Assembly (NCBI GenBank): GCA_934045905.1
Contig: OW203766.1
Location: 26,902,309 to 26,966,308 of the forward strand
Reading direction: 5' to 3'
From: Leuctra nigra
Lineage: Eukaryota > Arthropoda > Insecta > Plecoptera > Leuctridae
Length of the DNA: 64,000 bases
A program made the position numbers and the translations under genes. Of the stretch, positions 48,850-59,260 are shown one piece after another. Below the pieces are notes generated by a model. It was given only the letters and a program-made list of their open reading frames with translations. It did not search any database and had not been told where the DNA came from. Each line of letters opens with the position of its first letter. Position 1 is the first letter of the stretch.

Positions 48850-51228
48850 TTACAAATGTTTTGAGGATGTTATTATGAAAAAATGACTTGATTTTTGGAG
48901 AGTTGTGATAAAGGCTAACAAAGGGTTGGACATTTATTGTAGTACTTATAAAAATGTCGCCCTCGTTGCATTTGAGTTATCTCATGTCTTTTTACCAACA
49001 AGCTGTTGATTTTTTATTTTGTGTATTTTTTCTGTTTCAGATGATTCTGGCAGAAACGCTCTACAATTTAACGTACTGAAATGCTTCTAGAAGAAAAGCT
49101 ATACATGTTTTTTTTTGGATGGTAGGTCACGCCAGCAAAGTCAGGGAAAAAATGCTCCAAATTGAGATTTTTTTTGTTAGATATGAAACATGGTGCCGAC
49201 TTTTTTCTATGTGTTTATTACTCCAGATCTTTTATGGAGATATTTTTCTTGGTTCAGGGGTATTACTACCGGAAAAAATAATGTTATGTGTACGATATAA
49301 AATACTTGTTATTTAAATTATGTACGCACCTATACCTATATTGAACAAACATTTTTCATCTTTTCTGTACCTATCTATTAATAAATAAATTTTGTCCTAT
49401 TAGTTACTTTGTTATTATGTTATTATTATCGTCAAGTACTGTTGATACTAACCTATCCCAAGATAGATTTTTTATTAATTAAATATCTTGTAAATTGTTA
49501 TCAACACTCGACCAAGTAAGAATCTAAAGCAGAGAGACTTGCCTTGTTAACGTCTTTGCCAAAGAATCTAAACTCCCTCGGTAATTAGAACTGGGTACAA
49601 ACATCGAAGACGTTTCACCCCGCCATGATATTTAATTACTTTTTATATTAAATTTTAATTACAAATATTTACACTCAGTGCGCCCGCTATGGCCGTTATG
49701 GAAGACGAGTAATAATAATTATATGTTGGCAGAGATTATTTAGCGCCCGAGACATGATAATGTCCGGGGCGAAGGGGGGGGGGGGGGGGGGCAAATGGCG
49801 GCGGCTCACGTTTTGATTGCTTCATCATTCCCAAGTTCCGGTCAGGGACAAGTTTTTTGACTCTTCGCCGCCTCCGCGTGGTCTTATGGTACATCTAAGT
49901 CGTGTTTAAGGTCTTATTACACTAGTAAAGAAGCATTACTGTAAACCAAAATTAATGTTTTTAAGTATGTTTTATGCTGTACTGTCACAGGGTTAATACT
50001 TAATAGAGCTGGTAAATGATTATTATGAGGATGAAGATGGATACAGATGCATCGTAGAATGGTGGCAGTATAGATTTTCATTTAGGTATCATGCCATAGT
50101 ATTTTTTTTATTTGTATTTTTTTTTAAGATAATTGCTAAAATATTTTTGTACAAGTTATGTCGTGTAATTATTTCGAGTTTCTTAGATGTCAATAATGCT
50201 TTTAACCTCGAATAAATAAATTGTAAGAATGAAAAAAAAATAATAATTTAAAATTTAAGAATAAATTGGTATCATATTCAATTTGAATCTATTTACTGTT
50301 TATGAAACGAAGTATTCGTGATAATTTATGCAAAATAAAATAAAATAAAGCCAACGTACTCGATTCTTGTTTAAAAATTGACCCTTTCTTCAAACCCTAT
50401 TCAAAATCTCTAACCCCCCACCCCTTATGCAAACACATCTAACTCCTTCCATCTCGAAACAGCACCCCACCATATGAGACCCCCCCCCCCCCTGGGTTCG
50501 CCTGCAATTAATGTCTACCCAGTTGTTAACATTATTGGAACGAATGGCTGCTTCGCTCATACATTTTCCCACACAGTAGCAAAAGCACCAGCCACATGAC
50601 GTATTCCTCCTATAGACCGTAGCACGTTAGTCCAGCCTAATGGCCGTCATCGCTATAGGAGTCCACACACAACTTTTCACTTCCCTTTCCACAGAACAAA
50701 TTTGTAAAGTCAACCCAGCCATTTCATTAGTCTTGGTAAAGGGATTGATCTAATGTTTCATTGGGGGGATGATTTTTCATGTTAGATGAATCGTTCTTTA
50801 GAATTAATTCGAGAGGGTTGTTTAGTTTTATTCATCAATTTGATGTACTCTCTTGTTCATTGTTGGACGTTGTTGGTCATTAACTTCTATGGTAGTGTGG
50901 ATTTAATGACTTTCATGGCCTCTAAATCATCATCAACATCGTCATTGTTTATCGTATGGATTTATGGATTAGTGTCAGTATTGTGTGGAAAAGTCAATAA
51001 ATTCATTACGATGTTTATGAGTCATATTGGCATATGTGCAATTACTATGCGATTTACAGGAAGCATTAATAATTTTATGTGGAGAAAGAAAAACATAAAT
51101 AATGCAATTATGCAATGCCACCATAAGCGAATCACAACTGGCAAAACATTATTATTTTCTGCAGTGTAATGACATTAAAATGTCATAAAAATAGGAATTT
51201 CTCAATCGAAATACTATTGCACTTAGGG
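48850..51228. other. Gene-free stretch with G18 and C13 runs
   Basis: Pure G18 at 49774-49791 and C13 at 50480-50492 lie in AT-rich DNA. The 127-codon frame at 50786-51169 is hydrophobic and AT-codon-rich, with no domain that I recognise, and is probably chance. Confidence 0.4.
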
Positions 51229-51352
51229 CCAGTCTTTCAATACTCTGCTAACTTTTAAACGGTTGATAAGGACTGTATTGTCATGGCAACAACTAATGAC
51301 ATTCCTAGTTTATCTTAATTATACTAGTTTTAGCAGGGTATTGAAAAACTGG
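51229..51352. mobile_element. 124-bp MITE, family Q, copy 1
   Basis: CCAGTCTTTCAATACTCTGC at the left and the inverted right end CCAGTTTTTCAATACCCTGC form terminal repeats that continue into TAA. The centre has GTCATGGCAACAACTAATGA. Relatives lie at 53792-53911 and 59019-59088. Confidence 0.7.
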
Positions 51353-52079
51353 ACTTTGCTTTAAATTAAGTCCATTCCATTAAAAACGTCAACTGATAAA
51401 ATTCATTCTTGAAATAAACTATGAGAAAAAGAAGTCGGCACCAAAGATTTTCTGGCACTTACTAATATTTGGAATCTATTCATACATTGTATTTGGAATG
51501 TTTTTTAGAATAAAATCCATACCCTGTAAGGTTGACAGCGAGAAAATGTATCATAGTTGCTCTAGAAAGCTATCTTTTGAATATTAATTTAAACGCCCAC
51601 AAAATATCAATAATAGAATTTAAAATATAATATTATACAATGAATAATATTGTATAATGTATAATTGTATGCTTTGATTCGGCTATAGTTTGCTTATTTC
51701 CTTGTCACCCTTAGAGTAAATGGAATTTAGACACTATTTGCGACTCATATTGCACTAGTTATATATCTGAATTTGAATCTTTGTTATTTAGAACAACTTC
51801 GGTCAATGTTTACTAAACTTGCGGAGGTTTCGGACCGGACGCAATTCCCGCAGTTAAATCCACCCACAAACCTCAATCAAAAGATCTTCTCGCCGACCAA
51901 ATAGCTCTCAATCACTCTTTAGTACAACATCAAGCCATTCTTTACGTGGATCACTTTCAATACAAACCCGGCGTAACAGCGTAGAAGGCCGTGTTACACT
52001 AGACAAACATCACTGACATTTAGTCGCCAGTTACCTTGAAACTTATTGACATTCTTTCCCATTGGGGATTCATTTTTTG

Positions 52080-52743
52080 ATTGAACTTACTTTTTATTAG
52101 CACACGAAAATAATACAAAGTTACACTCTTCCACTAAATCCCTAACAGGGACTTATCTGTGGATTACATAAATAATAATTTACACACTAAATCAATCATA
52201 GCAAAAAATTGTACACAAATCTTTCAAAAACACAGGAAAACAGCAATATGCTATAGGCATGACATAAAATGAAGATATTAGACCTAAATAAAGGAAATAC
52301 AAGATCAAAGTTTCTTATACCAAATAACTACTAGAATCAATCTAATTGAATCTAGATTCTAGTTGAATCTAGTTGGATTTGTTGAAGCTACAAAGTTATA
52401 ATTATTAATTAAACCTCTCATCAATGAGCCAATTCTTGATGAGATCTTTAACTTCTTTGTACTTATTTAATTGTCTTAGATTGGAAGGGATAGTATTGAA
52501 AATGTAAGGTGTTTGAAATTTAATAGAACGTCTGCCATTTGTTTTAGTTTTTAATTTTCCCCCTCCCCAACCATCAAATGGATAATTTGTTTCTTTTCTC
52601 CCCCTCCTCAACAAATCTGACACAAAATTCGTAATTTCACCAAACAATTTAGAAAATAATATGTAATATGGTAGTTTTCTCTGACTTCCCAGTAGGAAAC
52701 ACCTGCAATACTCCAAACTGTCTACCCTTCGGTGAGATTTCAT
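52080..52743 (-). pseudogene. LINE 3' fragment: reverse transcriptase C-terminal tail plus 3' UTR
   Basis: The minus-strand frame 52743-52405 (112 residues) ends with RSIKFQTPYIFNTIPSNLRQ followed by a Lys-rich segment ending NWLI. This resembles the conserved C-terminal tail of many non-LTR retrotransposon reverse transcriptases, in which Arg-Ser-Ile, an aromatic-Pro pair, Asn-x-(Leu/Ile)-Pro and a final Lys-rich helix are typical. No catalytic polymerase motifs are present, so only the 3' end was inserted, as is usual after 5'-truncated target-primed integration. An A/T-rich untranslated region follows and reaches TGCTAATAAAAAG near 52100. The family assignment rests on pattern memory alone. 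Confidence 0.4.
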
Positions 52744-53791
52744 GTGTTGCTATGGTGTCAACAATAAATACCTTAAATCAACCATGTGTCCCAAATTTTC
52801 AAAATATTTTAAATTTTAAAAATTTAAAAATTTCGAAAATTTAAATTTTTTTATATTTGTTTTTAGAATTAGGAAATAAACAATGTCATTGTTTTCTACT
52901 CCAATAGAGAATGTCCTGTCGCCTAGTGTAATGCCTGCGTTCCAGATACCCACCATCTAACAGGTTCCGTCGCCCACACCTAACCCATACCACCTTCCCA
53001 CTGCCCACACAGCTGGTAATTAGAGATACCCGTCCACCGCAACGCATGTGCAGGTAAAGAGTACTCAGATCAACCTGAAAACAAGTACGAACACAGTAGA
53101 CATGTGCACTGATAGTATATCACATCAAGAACAGAGTAATTACAGACCTGACGTGTACTGATGTCGTTGCAGACGTTTAAATGTTTCAAACAATCCATGC
53201 GATTTTCTAATTATTCAATAGTCATTACACCTACAACACCTATTCAATTACACTATTATCTATGCGGTTTAAACTCGTGGACTATTCTCATTATTTCAGT
53301 GCATACAGTAGGATAGATACTTCAAGCTTTTATAGCTAACTTTATAGCTACTTATATGTGTGTTTATATGTGATATCGTTATAAAGTGTAAAAGTCTAAA
53401 GCCTGTTTCAAAATGTGGCATGGACAGTAAATGTACAAAGAATCGTTTAAATCGTGCATAGTTTATATTACAATATTAATTCAATAATAATTGACATGGT
53501 CATAAATGGATAAACGAAGTAATTTTAGTAACAAAGCTAGTTTTAGTAAAGTATAACGACATACTTCTGAAACTGAAAGAAAATTCTGATTCAGGAACTT
53601 TTTGGACTGCCTACGTTTGGAATGCTCGCATGTGTTGCTGAAAATTCGAACCCAAAAACTGAAATTTAAATAGATCTTGAATTCTCAATGTTTGAGTAAA
53701 ATGTGGTTGGAATTCCTCCAGAAAATATGAATACAATGATACCAAGAAATACTCCATTTCCTAGGTATAGTTGTCTAAAGTCCACTGAGGG
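52744..53791. other. Gene-free stretch
   Basis: Low-complexity A/T sequence at 52.79-52.87 kb, then a unique, slightly GC-richer block at 52.92-53.06 kb without a convincing frame, then AT-rich DNA. Confidence 0.45.
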
Positions 53792-53911
53792 TCAGTTTTT
53801 CAATATACTCTGCTAAAACCTTAATACTTTCAAGAAATGCGATTGGTTGTTGCCATGGTAATAATAGTCCTAATCAACTGTTTAAAATTTAGCGGAGTAT
53901 TGAAAAACTGG
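53792..53911. mobile_element. 120-bp MITE, family Q, copy 2
   Basis: TCAGTTTTTCAATATACTCTGC at the left end and the inverted right end CCAGTTTTTCAATACTCCGC match copy 1. The centre has TTGGTTGTTGCCATGGTAAT, which is the inverse of the copy 1 centre. Confidence 0.7.
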
Positions 53912-54992
53912 CCAAACAAAAAATATTCATGTTGACCTGACATTAAATGGACTTATCACAACTTTAGAGTTGTTGAGTATAAATACCCCCAAATAATTGT
54001 ACCTTTCTGTAGATTATATTCCCTTTGCGGAACTGATGGTATCTACATTTTAACTAAACACTTTCACTAAAAATGCAAGCATACAATCATCCCCATTATT
54101 GTAGCTCACCTACAATACATCCCACATCCACAATACTCGTTCACATTCAAGTATCCACATTTACAAATGATTTACGAGCCCCAATGCGTGACATAGAGTC
54201 GTAACAATTCACTCCACATTTTGATTTCCTCCCCCTCCCCACCCCCACCCATATATCTATCATCACCCCCACCCCCTGCGCTAACGGGGTTGGAAAAAGA
54301 CTGCATTCCAGTACAGCAGGTACTAAATTAGGGGCGTTGACCATTTGACGATATCGTTGTGTCACTCAGTTTATGCTCTAAGGCATCGTGACACTTTGTT
54401 TAATTAGGTGTTTATTTTTATTAGGTTTTTATGAGGGTATTGCGTGAAGTTTTTAGTCTCTGTGGAGTCCACGGTTTGCAGGTGTTGACGTCAGAATTTC
54501 CATCATTCGCGGATTAAAGATGAAGCTGGGAGATGGGATTAAAGGGGATGATTGATTCGATAATGGAGATGTAAACGTGTATTGATTTAAAACAATATGG
54601 ATATCACAATTACTTAAATACTAGTGGAATTTATTTGATATAGATGGCTACGACTAAAGTCTAGAGCATGGTGGAATACACTCAGTTTTACATCTATGGT
54701 CCACGAAACATACAATTTCTAAAAAAATATTATCAAAAGGCTCAAAAAAGGTCCACAAACATATAAGACGATATTGTCACTATTTTGGAAATAATGTATA
54801 CATCCCTATACAGGCAGATTCAAAACCAACAATGAGAGCAAAACTTGTATTATTATTAATAATAATAACCGGTAATAATAATAATCGTCACCGGTGGTAT
54901 GACAGTTCGTAGAAGCATTATCTACCTTCATTCCATTCTCTTCGGAGATCTCTAACCCTCATCAGTGTGTTGTGTCTAGTGTCCGTCCGTCC
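53912..54992. other. Gene-free stretch
   Basis: A C-rich patch with CCCC blocks lies at 54.23-54.28 kb and an AAT/ATT-rich tract at 54.85-54.89 kb. No gene is supported. Confidence 0.45.
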
Positions 54993-55065
54993 GATCGGGT
55001 AGCTCAGTTGGTAGAGCTCTCGCCCGGCAAGTGAGAGGTCCCGGGTTCGAGCCCCGGTTCGGTCG
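54993..55065 (+). tRNA. tRNA-like gene, anticodon GGC, complete cloverleaf
   Basis: The 73 bases fold fully: acceptor GATCGGG with TTCGGTC (three G-T wobbles), D stem GCTC/GAGC, anticodon stem CTCGC/GTGAG, five-base variable loop, and T stem CCGGG/CCCGG with loop TTCGAGC. The A box TAGCTCAGTTG and B box GGTTCGAGCCC are intact, and a T5 terminator lies at 55070-55074. Anticodon positions 34-36 read GGC (alanine). However, base 33 is C rather than the near-universal T, and base pair 3-70 is T-G rather than the G-T that specifies alanine. A degenerate relative lies at 8205-8265. It is most likely a tRNA-derived retroposon that can still be transcribed, less likely a working tRNA. Confidence 0.6.
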
Positions 55066-55193
55066 GATATTTTTCACAACACACATCCCTTCATATCAAT
55101 AATAAATTAATACACTGTCATTATAAAATGATCCACGTGGACACAGTACTAAAGTAAAATAAGAATAACAATTAAAATAACGAACATGAAGTG

Positions 55194-55755
55194 TGGACGT
55201 AGTTATGCAAAAAGGAACCAACCCGCAGGTATCATGAACTGAGATATTGAGGGAAACGCGTTTGGCATCATAGTTTCTTTAATTTATGGAATAAATCAGT
55301 GATTTTTGTGTGGTTTAATCGGCAGATTTTTTTTTTTTTGTAATTACTAAATATATAAAATACATTGTGGTTATTTCAAAAATTAATGAAATGTGGCTTG
55401 GTTCCTTTTTGATAAATGTGAACTTATTGTTGTAAATAATGTGAAAGGGAACAAACCCACAAATATGTGGATTGGTTCCGTTTTGATCATCAATGTGAAA
55501 TTATTTTTTTCTGTGTAAATATAAATTCTGAAAAGGAACCAACCCACAAATATGTGAATTGGTTCCGTTTTGCTTATTGTAAATGTAGAGATAGGGCTGT
55601 GTGGCATATTAAAAGCTCAATAAATATACTTTACACAGCAAATGTGGGTTGGTTCTCTTTTGAAAATTAAAGTTTATGTCAAGATCTATCAGAAAAAGTC
55701 CTAACTCATTTTTTTTAGTTTTGAGGGTTGGTTCCCTTTTGCATAACTACGTCCA
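55194..55755. mobile_element. 562-bp MITE with 31-bp termini and internal palindromic boxes
   Basis: The terminal repeats TGGACGTAGTTATGCAAAA plus GGAACCAACCC at each end differ by one base in 31. The GGAACCAACCC part recurs inside in both orientations at 55400, 55448, 55474, 55535, 55561 and 55651. Two 41-base palindromes (55444-55484 and 55531-55571) centre on CCCACAAATATGTG. AAGTG lies next to both ends, offset by one base. No transposase is present. The repeated short peptide seen in two overlapping frames is a by-product of these boxes. Confidence 0.8.
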
Positions 55756-56164
55756 AGTGGAAAGTACTTCCCTATAACTATCTTGTTTTCTTTTGGTAGA
55801 GTTTCAACTGCAGAGCAAGAATAATGAGAAAGAGCAAACAAAGCTCAACACATCAAAGAACACATCTAAGTACACGGCAGTATGCACACCGAGGGCTTCT
55901 TCACTTGTGTCCAGTGACGATTTAAATAAAAACACAGTTCAAATTTTGCATTTCAATGAAAGTCAGTCATAAATGTTAATTGCTTCCATATTGTAAACAA
56001 TTGCTCAGAGTGCACTGGCATCGGCCGGTCCGGTTGCATAAATTTGCTTTGTTACTTAGGTGTCAGTATTATTGCTTTTCTCACAACTCTTCTATGCAAG
56101 TATAGGTATTTCTTCAGCAATAAAGAACGATATTTTTCAATATTTGCCTAGTATGGTCGCTGTC

Positions 56165-56500
56165 TACTGTAGAAGGATGATTTTCTCGATACACCTTTTC
56201 TAATGGTCACTTCTGTAAAAAAGGATTGTTTTCAAAGTAATTGAAAGTATTGGGGTATTTCGTCATTTTTTGGAGAATTATTTATTATTTACAAAAACAA
56301 AAACATGACGAAATACCCCAATACTTTCAATTACTTTATTAATGATAGTCATGAATCTTTAAAAACATGTTTAGGATTGTTTTCAATTACTGTTTATAAG
56401 GATGTTTTTCTAGATCCTTTTCTACTGGTCACTTTCTGTAATGAAATATGCTTTTCTTGATATTGACAGCTATTCTAGAGATCACTTCCCGAAATAAAAT
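56165..56500 (+). repeat. Diverged tandem units around GGATGATTTTCTCGATA
   Basis: AAGGATGATTTTCTCGATAC ... TTTTCTAATGGTCACTTCTG (56172-56216) recurs as AAGGATGTTTTTCTAGATCC ... TTTTCTACTGGTCACTTTCT (56399-56438), with a weaker third unit at 56449-56495. GGATTGTTTTCAA occurs at 56223 and 56373. A palindrome sits between the first two units. Confidence 0.45.
56234..56337. repeat. Perfect 33-bp-stem hairpin, 38-base loop
   Basis: The arms at 56234-56266 and 56305-56337 are exact inverses (starting AAAGTAATTGAAAGTATTGG). The total length of 104 bases and the uninterrupted stem fall in the size range of insect miRNA precursors, but the perfect pairing and the flanking repeats are equally compatible with a very small MITE. 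Confidence 0.65.
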
Positions 56501-58437
56501 TATGAGTTTCTTACTGGAAATATTCAAGAATCACTTTCTGCAAGAAAATTAAATTTTTCCGACATTTTCATGAAATTTGATAGATATTTATCAGTAAATC
56601 TTGTTTGGGGTAATTATGAATAATATTATTAGTAGTTTAGATTAAGATCAAATTCGATATTGCACATACGAATTCTATCTTTGAAATAAATGTATACCCC
56701 TATTGTATACACACCGCATTATTTCGTATACCTACTCAACAAACAATGTCGCATAATAATTTTTATATTTATTTTTTCAAAAAGTAAAATAATTTTAGGA
56801 GAAAAACGAATGAAAAATAGACGTCATTACAAAATATCAAATACATCATCTGGACATTATTCTGAATATTAGCATGAAACTGCCGTTACCCCTCCCCTGG
56901 ACGTCCACCCCTTGAAAGGGTAAAGACTGCCCTCTTCATCAGCAATTAACTCTCCATTCCACGCAATAAGGGCACCCCCCCCCCCCCCCCGTAGTGGACA
57001 TTCAAGGTGGCGGCGCCATGGCTTCTGAATATCCCCACACAAGTTCATTAAGTCTAATGTTGGGGGGGGGGGGGGGGGCTGCCCTCACCGTGCGGTCGTT
57101 AATGTTGTGATTAGTCACTTCAACGACCATTTTCCTGTGTTTTGGGGAAAAGTTTAAATGTATTTTCTAATGAAGATAGAACATACGCTATTTCATGATG
57201 GAAATATTTTGGGGATCGTATATTACAGGGCTTTTGCAACGTGCCAAAATGTGAGATAAGGAATATTAATATGTGTTATATAATTGTCGTCGGGAAACGC
57301 GTAGATTGCGAGCTTTAGGAGTATGTAGGAGAATTAGTTGTCCATGCGGTGCTGGATCTATGGACTTTGGTTATCAGATGACAATATCACGCCAAATGCT
57401 TTGCATTATATATACCACGGACAAACACCTCTTAGGTGTTTCGTGGTCTAGTGACGGTATTCCAGTGTATTATTTATTATATGTAAATAAAAAGCTTAAA
57501 TTTAAAAAAAAAAATACAATATGGTTATATCAACCAATTTTGACGCATTTCCAACTAAGTTTCCTTTTTAACAACAAGGAAATAAACTAGAGTATATAAG
57601 TCAACATTTAAAAACCCTATACCCTTTCTTTTGTTTTGTAACTAATTACTATTTTATCTTCATTAATTAATATTTATTAATCAGGCAAACTCTAAATCAA
57701 ACAGCTTTAAACATTTCGCGACGTTTTTACAATATCAGAGAATTATTACATTTTTAATGATATTTAAAGCAATAATCCGTTTGAACGAAAAATAATTATT
57801 CTTAAAAAACTGATAAAGTCTCGGACAGCTATGATTGATGCATCATTCTTTTTACGTTTAGATGTTATTAAAATGTCGTCTATATTCCCCATCAGAATGT
57901 CGACTATTTTTACGATAATACCCGATTACTATTTTGCATGTAGATATATTTAACCCAAAATCCTTCTCTCCCCGTTTGGCGTTGGAGCGATCATTTATCA
58001 ACGAGTGTGGTCATTAGGTTTGAAACACCGACAATAGGCATTGGCTGTAAATCTAAGAATGTCTCTGACAAAAGGTAATGGAGACATTAATTCTGTGTCT
58101 CACATAGAACATGAATGTATATCGCACTGCGGATTGACAAGAGCACTCGAATAGAGCCCGTGATTAAGGTGTTACAAGTGGAATGGAGATAGGTGTAATG
58201 TATTGGATTGGAGAGTTCGAAATGGTGGCAAAAAATTTGTCAAATGTCGATATATAATACAATTTGGTTATAAGAATGCAAATTACGAATGTGCTATATT
58301 CATTTATGCTGTTTACAATATCATAAATAATAAAAATACGGTTTACAAAAGTTCGAGGCATTAAAATAAATTACGGATCTGTAAATATTTTCCCATTTTT
58401 TCTACCAATTAGCCCCGTTTTTTCCGGATCCAAGACC
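56501..58437. other. Gene-free stretch with C16 and G17 runs
   Basis: Pure C16 (56975-56990) and pure G17 (57062-57078) lie only 71 bases apart. The 105-codon frame at 57273-57590 has a Cys/Arg-rich start, no recognised domain, and ends in AT-rich sequence. Confidence 0.45.
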
Positions 58438-58466
58438 AAAATAATATCAAAATACGATATTATTTT
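58438..58466. repeat. 11-bp perfect hairpin
   Basis: AAAATAATATC and GATATTATTTT around a 7-base loop. It is small and AT-only, so it may be chance. Confidence 0.35.
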
Positions 58467-58731
58467 AGAGTTCGCCAATATCAGTTTATAGTATAGTGGC
58501 TATATTTAGAAATAATTAGTAATAGTTACCAATTTAGTAAAAATTAAGTTACATATCTCTTTATTTAAAGCATTGACTATCTCCTGTTTGTAAAACAATT
58601 ATCTCAGAATACATTTGATAATTCGCTCCAGCCATTTTCAATCCACATAAAACAAAGCAAATCCAAACCTATTATCCTCTACACAACTGCTTGTGTCACC
58701 TTAATGTCTTGTCGCACACCTTGTTCTCTCC

Positions 58732-58748
58732 CTCTCTCTCTCTCTCTC
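58732..58748 (+). repeat. (CT)n microsatellite
   Basis: A short CT dinucleotide run, with further CTCT clusters on either side. Overlapping open frames on both strands here arise from the repeat. Confidence 0.85.
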
Positions 58749-59018
58749 ACGCACTCTGACACGACTCTCTCTGTCTCACTCGGACACAATTCATCACTGA
58801 TTAACACAAAGCAGGTGGACATCTTCACATTGTCTGCTGGAGGGATCGTGATGCTAATGGTACATGGCAAGAGATGCTGTGAAGAGACGGAGGTGGGAGG
58901 TCGTGGGTGGGGTTCTTTGTCAACAACTCAACAGATTGTGTACTTGTGATTTTTTTAAATAAAATATTTTAAAAATATATAAAAATTGTTATTAAACTTC
59001 ACTTCAGTACTCTTAGGC

Positions 59019-59088
59019 TCAGTTTTGCAGTACTCTTGAGGACTATATATTACCATGGCAACAACCAAATGACATATTGAAAAACTGA
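59019..59088. mobile_element. Family Q MITE, internally deleted copy
   Basis: TCAGTTTTGCAGTACTCTTG and ATATTGAAAAACTGA form the ends, with TTACCATGGCAACAACCAAA in the centre. About 50 bases shorter than copies 1 and 2. Confidence 0.55.
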
Positions 59089-59139
59089 CCCTTATGGCAC
59101 TTTACTCTGCTTTTTATGTGTTTCTTTGAAGACAATGTC

Positions 59140-59260
59140 CAGCTCACCCGATCAACCAATCGATCTGAAATTTTGCACACACACTAATGCAATACCAACG
59201 GTCTTGGGTATAGTTTGTGACCAAATCCTTCGATTGGTAGATAAATTATAAGTGAAAACG
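59140..59260 (+). mobile_element. Helitron-core-like remnant
   Basis: CCAATCGATCTGAAATTTTGCACAC followed by GACCAAATCCTTCGATTGGT resembles the CGATCGAGCTGAAATTTTGC and CCAAATCCTCCCATTGG blocks of family H. No ends are present. Confidence 0.35.

Noticed and set aside
50786..51169. 127-codon hydrophobic open frame
   Set aside because: There is no recognisable family and no splice or start context. A membrane-like composition is expected from T-rich DNA.
55383..55607. Peptide with a repeated PIHIFVGW-type motif
   Set aside because: The repetition comes from the palindromic boxes of the MITE at 55194-55755.
57273..57590. 105-codon frame with Cys/Arg-rich start
   Set aside because: It ends in AT-rich low-complexity sequence, with no domain and no supporting splice signals.
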